Source: Ischnura elegans
Taxonomy: Eukaryota; Arthropoda; Insecta; Odonata; Coenagrionidae
Assembly (NCBI RefSeq): GCF_921293095.1
Contig: NC_060247.1
Location: 114,347,111-114,411,110, forward strand
Length of the DNA stretch: 64,000 nt
Direction: 5' to 3'
Below, one piece after another: positions 45,403-57,400 of the stretch. Under the pieces are notes generated by a model, which ran no database searches, had not been told where the DNA came from, and saw nothing but the letters and a program-made list of their open reading frames with translations. Made by a program: the position numbers and the translations under genes. The first letter of the stretch is position 1; each line of letters opens with the position of its first letter.

Positions 45403-48400
45403 CTGAAAATGGAAGATCCCAGAGGAAAGAAGAGTGAGAATAAGAAAAATTTAAAGTTCTAGCTCTCACTTTTACCAAAAAATTGAAACCACTAACACAA
45501 GGGTATTAAGAGTACGAAACACAGGAGGGAATTTCCTCTTCAACTCACAGAGTCAACTTTTTCTAAAATTCACCACTCATTTTTTTTCCAACACTTTAGA
45601 AAATCTTTTTGGGACTGTCCTATTCTCAGTAATCACACAATTCATCATATTTACATTACTAACTCTAATGCACCATTGAGTGCATCTTTCAATAATATAT
45701 TATATTCGTTGTCTTGCTGATTTTAAGCCAAACATGGGCTCCTGCTCTCAAATTAGGTATGCAAAAATAAAATGACATCTCCTTCACCCCCTCCACTTTC
45801 AACCTCCTTCCCTCCAAGAACAATTCTAAATACCCTCCACAGAAAAACTATCCTTATTCCCAATAGAAAAAGTGACAAGCAACAGCCACGAAATGTCAGA
45901 CTACAAACCGAGTAAGTACGTGGGGCACACCCAAGAAAACATCACCAACAGCCAAATACATTACTATCATTCCAAATTACTATAGAGTAAGAGAAGGAGG
46001 AGGAGTACTCACAAACTCAAAGTCTCCATCCACAAATGCCCTCTGGAACTTGGCCTGATTGTCGTGCCGAGGCACCTGTGGTTGGATGGGTGCCATAGGG
46101 TGTGCGGGCACCTGCTGGGCGGCAGGTGCTCCCATGGCCAGCATGGCCGCCCCCACACCAATGCCTACACCTGGAGGTGCCCCCGAGATCTGGTGCAGCT
46201 GTCTCTGAAGATGACTCTGGAAGCGTTTGCGCTCCTCAGGTGTGAGTGGAGGGGGCGCAGCAGGGCCTGGGGGGCCCATGGGCCTCGGGGTGCCGTGGGG
46301 CGGAGGCGACGGGGAGGACCTCTGCTGGGCACGCTTCTCCTTCTGAGCCTTGGGTCCATTCTGGCTCCCTCCTCCTGCTGCAATTTGCTGCGGCTGAGCA
46401 ACGCAAGAAAGCAGCAGTTGTGAGAGAAGGAAGAAGAAGGTCACACGTCAAGGGGAGACTCGCATGAAGTGCACCAAATTACAGTTGTTGGTTTCCAACG
46501 TTACTTTGTGTAATTTGCTGAACATTTTGAATTAATGAATTTTAACTTTGTTCTTCCACAGAAATTGTTTTATTAAAACAAAACTATGGTTTCAACAGTT
46601 AAAACAAAGTTTACATTTATTCATTCAAAATGCACCAAATTACTCACAATGATCAGATGCCGTAGCAACATGAGGCCACAGTTAACTCCAAAATGATGCT
46701 GGACAGCAAAGAGGAAATTCCAGATATCTCCAAAAAAAACAAATTACTAAATAAAGTGCACCAAATTACTCTCAGTGATCAGATGCCATAGCCACATGAG
46801 AACATAGGTGACTCCAATATCATGCTGGACAGCAAAGAGGAATTTCCAGACATCTCCAAAAAAAAGAAAAAGGCAACTCAATCTACTTAATTCATTTCCA
46901 CAGTTGTTTTGTAAAAACAATAGAACTAAAATAAAAGTCTAAACAGACACCCGCCTCAGTAGGAGAAGAGAAACCGTTGGTTATATGGAAAAGAAAACTC
47001 TTGCAAATTCATAACAAATGAATGTAAGGGTAATTTTTTTTTAATCTAAGGGTAATTTGAACCTTTATTTACTACGCTGTATACTATAGCCTTATCAGGA
47101 AAATATTAAGATGTTCCAGATTTCATCTTCGATAGTCAACCTGTCTAATGCTATGCATTACGATAAAACTACCATTAGATGCCTTTTCTGGAATGAACTT
47201 CATTAAAAATGTTCGGCAGGCTTACAACAGCAATGTAATTCACACTGCCTCTAAAAATATATTGTATTCGTGAGCTAAATATGGACCCATATGCCATTTT
47301 GTGGCCAATCAAGGAATTTTTAACACCAACGTACATGCTTGCACACAGTCAAAACATCTATATTTTATACAAGAATTGCCATGAGAAAAAAAATATTATG
47401 TATATTTCACCGCCGTTCACACGGCAGAGTTAGAAATATTACAAATCTATATTTTAGGCTAACACATTTTCTCAAATGAAGGAGAATTTCGAATTTTTCA
47501 AAACATCCTCCTGTTCCTAGAGAAAATTTGCAAGATATAACTGTGAAACATAAATGTATGGGATTATGCTGTGTGCATAATCACCCATTGCAAAACCAAT
47601 GGTATACTCTCATTCTCTCTACACTAAAAACATCAACACCAGGGAAAGTCGTCAGTTTCTCATCAGGACTGAAAACAGTCCACACATGCTTTTTTTTCTT
47701 CTTCAAGATTTGGACGAAAAATAGTTAAGCTCACTAAATAGGAAAGTTAATAAACTACCTTGAAAGCTGACAATAACTCAGAAACTTCTTTAAATTACAG
47801 AACAAAGTGGAAGTACCGTATATGTCTGAATGTGGTCCCCCCTTTTTTTCCAAAAATGCCCGAGGTAAAAGTAAAGGGGGGGACAATATTCAAATGCATT
47901 TTTTTTTATTTTCCCGAAACAGAAGCCTCAAAATTAGGGGGCGGGGGACTATATTCAGAGGGGGACTATATTCGGAGCAATACAGTACATAGGATATTCT
48001 TCAAAAATTATTGAGATGATACTCTAAACATAAAAATACCAACCTTAAGGTTTTCTGCTTCCTTTTTGTCAAAATGGTCGAGGAACAGTGGCCTGTATTT
48101 CTTGCCCGACTCACCAGGACCTGTGTCATGACCTGAAGTGAAAGAAACCACCGGTGTCAATGACAGAATGAAGTAATTACCATTTACACCTGGTCCAAAA
48201 ATACTCATTGATACACTCACTCTAAGCCATGAGTTCAAACATACATCAATATAAATTCACAAAATGGTACAAAAGGGATAGGAAAAATTAAAAAGACATC
48301 GGTGATGTCTTCTTGTATTTTCTTTATATAATACTACCCTTTACTTTCCCCTTCTATGAACTATTATTTATATAAAAACATTATAATTTCTTGTCTCAGG

Positions 48401-51400
48401 TGTGACTTCGTGGAAATTACTCAACATAATGAAAAGTAAAAACACTTTGTCATTTGAATTTTGAAAAAGTGAATTTCACCATTGAAAATATATTTAAGAT
48501 TCTAGAATCATCAATCTACAATGACAGAATAAGTGAATAAATAATAATTCATTGTTTGATTTACGTAAATTATGAACATTATAAGAAATTAAAGTGAAAG
48601 TTCACATTATCTGTGTTTTCCAATTCGTGCCGCCCGCATAACCGGGAGTTTGCTGTACATATAATAGCAACAGAATGATCAAGGAAGTGATAAAAATCTA
48701 CGCTACATTCTGACTTCAGCCGGTGATAATAATCGCATAAGCAATTGGACTTACGTTTCATTGTTGACTCCTCGTCGTCCATTTCTCCGTCGGGAGGCGT
48801 GGCCCTTCCCCCATCCCCACTGCCCTCAGCCCCATCATCACTGTTGATCACCATCGTGTCCAGAGCCATGGCAACCAGGGTACCAGTGTCATGGGCAATC
48901 ATTGTTCCACCGTCCACCAAATCACTGGTGCCAGTCATGCCGTCAGCCCCATCAACTTCCCCACCTGGAGGGTTGGCATCCGACGGCACCAAAGTTCCTG
49001 TATCGTACTGCACCATCGTCTTGCTGCCAATGTCCTCATCATCCTAAAAGGGAATAAAATCCAAAGTGCATTGTGAGTTAAACAAAAAAATCACCCTTGA
49101 AATCTAATGCTTTGATCAAAAGTAATGCAATGGAATATATTCTTCTCAAACTGAATACATTCAGACCATTTTGTGATATTTTTTAATTGTGCGATTCATG
49201 CACCTTTTAGCTTTTTTACATTTTGCAAAAGTATGTCTTGAATCATATTATCTGTTACACATCTGCTCCTGATACACATTTGCTGAGCCATGATGTATTA
49301 CTCAGTTTTAAGCTTACTAATTGTAAAAGACACAAACATACTCTAAAAATTATCCAACAAACATTTAAAATTAGTGGCAATTTTTTTTACCTTTTTCTAA
49401 GAAAACGTCTCAGAATTAACCAACATTTTATTATTATTCACAAACACTCATCTCACTTTTCCAAAAATATAAGTTGGAGGCAAGCAAAAAATATTTTTAA
49501 TAAAAGCTAAAAAGTTGAAATTTTTCTCCCTTGCAGCTCTCCCCCCCATTACCAGATTCACAGCCCTATACAGAGGTACAAACTTAGATATTACCTGATA
49601 GCTGGGCAGGAATGAATAAAATAAATACAATAATATCACTTACATGCGCTAAATGCCTAATTTAAAAAAAAAACATGAATAAATGAGAGGACATTAATAA
49701 ATTTATTGAAGGTTTAGTGATGACAAATAAAGCATGTGAGTGCATGCCGTGTGATATCCCACAAGTCTTTGGCTTCATTTCATATCCCTATGGACCACCT
49801 ACTTATGAGGAAAAAATTTATCATCATCCCATATGATCACTTTTTCTCCCAGTGAATAAGTGACCAGCGTGGGGCACACTGGGTCAAAAGCTCCTGGTGA
49901 ATGATACATCACACACCCACTTGCCTAATTTATCAGTGACAGTACAACTTGAAGGAAAGATTCCTCAAGTTTCGCACTGGATCAGGTCCTCCATTTGTGA
50001 TGGGGTTAAGTCCTAACCTGCCAAACTAAAGGTCGTGGGTTCAAGTCCCACCTGGGTAAGTTTCCTTATCCCCAGGGCATGGATGTTTGTGAACACTTGA
50101 TTGTTAAATGTTATCAATCCCGATGTAGAAGGCTGAACAGTGCTGTTTTCGGTGGTGTCTGAAATAAATAAATAAATGCCTCCTCCCACCATTTTGATGA
50201 GCAACTGACGATGGGCAAGTTGCTCATCGAAACGTTGGAAGGAGACATGGAGAACCTGACTAGGTGCGAAACCCGAGAAATCTTTACTTCAATTGTTCGC
50301 CGGGAAAAAAACAAAAATTATATCAAACAGTACAACTTCATTGCAGCATGAGTTATGGATGGAGGAGGGCTGGAAAGCAGGAATAGTGGCACATTTTACA
50401 CAACCCTACCGAGTCGTCAGCTGTGGGACGAGGGCCACCTGCTGCATGAGCCGCGGCGTGGGCTGCAGCCTGCGCAGCTGCTTGCGCTGCTTGGTTCTCT
50501 CGTATCTCGCGTGCCTCCGCGATCATTCTCGTGAGCACGGCTGGCGGGCGTGCATCTCTCACGAACTCGTGTCTCAGCAGCTCGGAGGCGGGAGCCCTCT
50601 CTTCTGGGTTCTTGACGAGGCAGCGCGACACAAAGTCTATGAGCTCCGGTGACCACCGGTCGGGCTCTCGGAACGAAGGAGGTGGCTTGGTGGGGATCAT
50701 GAAGATGGCACGCATCGGGTGGATGTCCCCATATGGCGGCTTTCCCTCCGCCATCTCAAGAGCCGTGATCCCTGTGATGACGAGGAGAGGATCAAAGAAA
50801 TGAGATACCCAACATGAACAGATGTACAGGTTGTCCAATCACAATCACACAATCTGTATTCCTGATATAATTTTCTATTGGTGCTACGTTTTTCTGTTAC
50901 AACTGAATATTTTAAAACCTTTGAATAAATAGTGATACTGTTTCCAACGTATTTAATATGTCTGGAAATGTTATGTGGCTAGATACCCGCGTATCCACAT
51001 TCAGGATGCAATTGTAAGTGTATGCTTGTAAAGGTTTATATTTTGTTTTTTTCTCAATTTTTTTGTATTTCCGTAGTCTTTCTGTAGTGTTTTTTTTCTT
51101 TGTACCTCTGTCAAATGATTTTTAATGATAATTGTTGTGCACTTGTAAATTATCTCATGGGCTAAATGGCCCACAGTAATAAATTAATTGAAAATTGAAA
51201 TTAATTGAAAGAGCAATACACTATTATTCCAAATTTTGAAGGCTAATGTTTTCAACTTTTCAAAGTAAAATAAAACTGGTCGCTTTTCATGCATGGAAAT
51301 AGGTGTGTTTTTCTATGGCTCATACTACACCGATGCTAGCGTTTCATGCCAACAGAAAAGTCTAGGTTGAATTCAAGGGCGTACCCAGGATCACCACTGC

Positions 51401-54400
51401 GGGGGGGCAAGCCATGATCGTTCAAGTCTTAACATTTTTGCATGGAAGAGATGAATTAAACCAACATTTTAAGAAAATTATAACTGCACTTAATTAATTT
51501 ATAAAATTATTTGCTTGAAAAAAAAAATTTTAGTTACATGTCTTATCCTAATATCATTTTTCATGGGTTCGAGGAAAATTTGTGGGAAAAAAACTTTCGT
51601 TTCAATCCAGTCCTTATTTTCCTTAGAGACTTTTGATATTTTTCCTTCTAGGGTAGATGCTCCCTCCTGCCCCCGGCTGGGTATGCCCATGGTTGAATTA
51701 TCTCCTTCAAACAATTTCAAGAGGACTCCACTTCATACCTTCCCTAAACTCATAAAACCATTCCACTTCCCTCAGATCAACCCCTATAAATTCATAGGAC
51801 AGAAGATGCTTCACGTTTTCCGCATATGGCGACATATTTTTAGAGCTCTCTCTTTTTTCTTTTTTAATTTTATTCTTTTCTTTACAACAATGATACTTTG
51901 CATAATTTTCAATACGAAAGCATTGGAAACAGGAAAACTGAATGAGGTTAATGTACAGATTTTGGGATATAATTTTTAGGAATTCACTAAAGTGAATCAA
52001 CACCTCAACTAAATATGTTGAGAAATGATGAAACAAGTACAGTCGGATCCGGATTTAACGTCTTCGCATTTAACGTTTTTCCGCATTTAGCGTTTATTTT
52101 TTTGGGTCCCGATTCATTCCCTATTAGGACAATGTAAAAATTATCCGTATTTAGTGTTTCCGCATTTTGCGTTTTACCGCATTTATGGTCGTAAAAATTT
52201 GTCCCGCTCAAGATTTTTTTGCCCGATTTAACGTTTTTTCATGACGGTTCATCCAAATCTTCGAATTTATGCTCATCAACAAGAACAGGCTCATGAAAGT
52301 TTACCAAGAGTCGATAGAATCTACCGGGGAACGCTTCTTCAACTGCTTTCTTCCGCGAGCGCAGCGCTGCGACCTTCAACTCGCAAGCTGGGTGATTTGT
52401 CTTCTCGTAATGTTTCGCTCCCCTTCTGATCCAAACACCAGGCACTTTTTGTATGAGATCCGATCTAATGGAGCAAAGTCATCCCTTAATAACCTCGAAC
52501 TACCTTATCCTTCACTTGTTGAACTTGACTTCGATGATACGTGACGACTGATGACACGAGTTATCCTCCCGGGGGCCGCTACAATAATGGTTTTCTCGTT
52601 ATGTTTTCAATGGATGGCTTATGCCCCTTTCAACTCTACTACCTACGGGCAGTCGATAATTAGCCCAATATTTTTTCAGTCGGCTACTTTCTCTTTTCAA
52701 AAGAGGAGGCCCAATATCAATTGCGCAGTTCACTAGAAGATTCTTTCTATAATCCATTCCAAGGTCAGTTTCCACGGAGGAACAGCGAAAGAACAGAGGA
52801 AGTGTTTCCCCTGTCATGACCGTGAGTGACGGCATTCTTTCCCTGCGGAACAACATTATTTTACATCGTAATTTAGATATCCCGGAGCCAATTTACCGAC
52901 ATGCGGCTGGTTGATATCGATGTCGATTCAAAAATATCTATCTGGTGCTAATTAATGTCAAAAGATAATGACAATCGGAGTTTTGACGAACTACCACGGT
53001 CCATGACTCAAAATAAATCGCTCATGCTGGAAAAAAATCACCGCATACTCACGGTAGAATAGATGAGCGTGGAAAAATACGAAAATCCGGCAGGTATCCC
53101 TTGGTGGTTGACTTCGACATCATAACCCTGACGAAATTGCCAAACTCCAGAGGCACTGACAATTTTTCGGATGAAATCCTGTTCTGTTGAAGATTAAACC
53201 TTTTCACTTAACAGAGTTTAGCTAATCGTCATTCAAGGTCCAACCAAATTTTATTAAAACTTGCCGAGAAACAAGGCGAGTCGGAGTCAAGGTGATCAGC
53301 GCGCCGCGTAAGCAACTTCTCCCGGCTCCATTCGACCTGCATGAGGCCGCGGATATATGACAACGAATCTGGTGTTATCATCGTGTTAAATCACCATCGA
53401 CTTGTACGCATACTAGAAATAAGATTCTACTTTTTTGGATGACCTCGAAATCCAAAATGTGCGCATAGTAGTCTTTTTAAAGGCTCATAAATCCCTTGTT
53501 TCGCCGAGGCAACAGAAAACGTTAAGTTGGCAAAATTCCAGAAAACCTCCCTTTTACTAGATATTCGGTAGTCTACAATTCGGGATTAGCGATCTTCTGC
53601 TGTCCCTTTACTTCACTCATCTTTATTGATGCAATGACGCTTTTTCGAGTACCTACTTACACCTTTTTTATTATATTAGAAATGCTTTAGTCACCTACAG
53701 GTCACTTTTACAGAAAAAATTCTAAATTTCATCGAGATCACTGAAATATGCATAAAAATGGAATCACTAATGTCCACAATAATAATCCGTGTGGGAATGC
53801 TTTTAAGTTGATGTTTATTAGAATTTCCTAAAAATATTTCATTAAAACAATTATCATCCTCTCATTACTTATTTTTACTACCCATTTTTTTAGCCGATTT
53901 CTGGAAAGTATTATCCAACCTCCATAGGGCAGAGAACATTTCATTAAAGAATTTTTTGCTGCATTCAGCACCTTTTAGTTACTTAAAATAATATTTTTTA
54001 TTCATAAAAAGCCATTCCAATCATTACAGACCCTAAAACCTGAAAAAAATGGCAGGTCCTCATTTAGTGTTTGTCCGCATTTAGTGTTTTAAATTTTGTC
54101 CCCCCTGAAAAACCTTAAATCAGGATTCCACTGTACTGTAGGAAATAAAATGAACATGGACAAAAGCGTTTCTTTAATTATTTCTCAGACAGTCGAATAT
54201 ACTTTTCCAGCCTCTCTCCAGAATAAAACTTGCTCCTGTCAGCATTAAAGAAGAGAGGCATATTATATTAATATGAAACCTCCCACCTGACACCAATGGC
54301 CCTTCCTATTACTTCGAGTGTGTAGAAGCTGTAGTTTTAGCTGGTGGAATACTTAATATAAATAAATAAATTAATTAAAAGAATATTGGCAAACAGAAAA

Positions 54401-57400
54401 TTAGATGGTGACAATTATTTCCCCAGAGCAAAATCAAAAGACACTGATAAAACAGGGTAAAAGTTCCCATCCAATATCACAGACAATCAGTGCTCGAAGA
54501 TGTTTAAACCGGAATTCTTAATTGAGGAAGGATTTAGAAGACAATGAGTGGCACCCCAAGAGACTTTAATCCCTGTAAATTATTCACTTCAGCACCTCAT
54601 AGCTAGTATTTAAGCAATGCTCAGATGATGAAGTAGTTGACACTAAAATCATACACCAACAGTACAAGCGATGCACACAAAAAAGACATACCTAAGCTCC
54701 AGATATCAGCAACACAATCGTACCCTATCTCCTGAATCACCTCCGGAGCCATCCAAAACGGTGTGCCAATCACTGTGTTCCTCTTGGCCATGGTGTCCTG
54801 AGGAGACGACAAAAGCCAACATTTTGGTTAAAAAGAGGAAGGCTTGCAAACAGAAAGGAACAAGGAAATGATAAATCCATATTTTCAAAAATGCTCAAGG
54901 TTTACTCTGAAATTAGTGCTCCATTAGAAAATCTGACAGCTGCTCATATTTAGTTGTCTACCAGATTAAGAACTTAGATTGGGGTTTAAACATGGAGTGC
55001 ATCACCAAAAAGGTATTCAAAATGCCGCATTGTTATATGAGAAATATCAAGGAGAGCAGCAAAACAAATAAAGACATAGCTAATAAAATCCTTGTTCACC
55101 CAATCCTTGAGTATGCTATGGTATGGGACTTAAACAATAAAGGGCAGATAGGAAATGCAGCTAAGTACGTACTAAGGAAAAATAAAAAAAGTTTAGAACT
55201 AAAATGCTCAATGCAAAACCGTAGGAGACCTTGGAAGAAAGGAGGAAAAGGAGCAGACTACATAGGGTGTATCAGATATCCAACAGAAAAAATGGATGGT
55301 CAGACCTTGGGGAGAGAATATCAACACAATACTACATGACCGCTATGTGTTTGTTCCAACAACAAATGATGTAAGTAACAGAGCAGATCAAATTAAGATA
55401 TTACCCTGAGGAGTCTGCAAGTAATTTAAAATGAAAAATTTGGTAGAAAGGATATAAAGAAACAAATGTCAGAGAGCATACCGTCAACTGTCCAGCTACA
55501 CCAAAATCTGCCAGCTTGGCATGGCCCTCAGTGTTCAAGAGAATGTTGCCCGCTTTGATGTCTCGGTGGATCTTTCGTCGTAGGTGAAGGTACTCAAGAC
55601 CTTTCAGCGTATCCGAAAGTATGGCAGCAATCTCATCCTCTGTAAGCGTTTTCTTCCTTAGCCGCATAATGTCAGAGACAGAACCAGCTCCACAATACTC
55701 CATCACAATCTGTGAAAGAGAGAAATCACAATAACCCAATTCATTTACCATCGAATGACAGAAAAACTCTCTTTATACATATGGTGTAACTGAAGCTGTG
55801 AAAACACAGTTTCAAAGAAGAAACAATATAAGACACTCCCAAACATTATTATCCCTGGAATTTTGAAATATTGGATAATGGCATCATTGAAAAGAAATTG
55901 GTAACTATACATTATAAACTGGGAATAAAAAGTAGAAAGTGTCCACAGATTTCATGATATAATTAAGAATATTCCTAATAAATCTCCATTGTTTTAAATA
56001 AAAGATTTCAGAACCATACAAGTGACACAATGCAAGATATATTGAGCTGCGGAAATGGAGTGACCACACACAACTTGAAGACAAGGAAATACCAAGTTAA
56101 TTTCAGTACATTGAAAAGAATTATGTTAAGTACATTACAACATAAAAAAGCTCTGAGGAGCAAGTAGAAATTAGAGAAATATTTCCCAAAATGAGACAAA
56201 ATCTCCCATAAGGTAACTGATGCATATAATGTATGACTTTGCAAATGCTATATTTGTAGTAAGATGAAACAGCTATCGACACATGTCAATTACTCCTAAA
56301 ATCAATGTTGATACTTACCTAAACCAATTCCATCACAGTAAAATGACTTACAATTTTAGATCAAGTTCTTCTCAAACATTTTTTTTTTGGAATGCCACTT
56401 CATTCATTGGTAAATACATCTTCTTAAGACTAACAAGTATGTAATGACACTATAGTGCCACATATCCGACGTTCAATCGACTGTGCTGACAAATTGACCG
56501 CTGGATTTCATCAGTTCAGCATAGAAGTAACAGAGAAGGGGATGCCCAGGGAGAGCACTCACCCACAGGTCCGTATTCTTGAAGTAGGATCCATAGTATT
56601 TGACCACATACGTAGAGTCACACTGTTGCATGATGGAGATCTCTTTGATGATCTCCTGAAGGTCTGTGTCCACCGGCACCTGCTTGATGGCAAGCACCTG
56701 CCCCGACTCCTTGTGCAGCGCCTTGTAGACACTTCCATAGGAACTGAAGGACAAAATTGACAATCAACAAACAGCCATTTTATAAAAAAATTACATATTT
56801 TTCATTTAGGCATGGTCATATTTCATGATGAGAGTAATATTTTGGTGACACAGTGCGCTGTATTAGGTAGACCTGATGTTTTATGACCCTTGCAGCTTCT
56901 TCTCATGGAATTATACCGGTACCCACGAGCCACTGTGGGTAGGTATGTACCCACAATTTTCAAGTGGGTGGAATAGGTGTGGTATGAGGAAGACATTATT
57001 GGTCACTCTATTGTTTCTGTTTTATTGTTTATTATGTCTAAAGGCTGCTTAAGATATTTTTAATGGTGGGAATTGGAAACGAGAGAATATTTCTATCATG
57101 CTCTGCATGCAATCCACCTATCTCAAATGATTTCAAGAGTACTACGTGGGCACGTTGAGATCATGACAGTTCTTTTGTTTCTGTATAATAAGAATCTCAC
57201 GACGAACTGTTGAAACTATTAGAACATAATCTGATTAACTCTAAATGGTAAAATTTATTCAATCAGTCCGGTTTTTAATGTAATTTCATTTTCAAAACTA
57301 TTCTCACGTCCATGATCCATCATATTATTTCCCAAGGCATGCCATTGCATCAGACTATATTAGAAGAGTGGGGAGAGGCTGAGATATATAGCAAATTAAA

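Noticed and set aside
46064..46423. 119-codon plus-strand frame opposite hpo exon 9
   Set aside because: Shadow of the GC-rich coding exon on the other strand; the minus frame is supported by splice sites and family similarity.
48745..49047. 100-codon plus-strand Ser/Pro-rich frame
   Set aside because: Antisense shadow of hpo exon 7.
56910..57000. gtgggta repeats in hpo intron 2
   Set aside because: Short, imperfect and without clear ends; could be chance or a decayed MITE.
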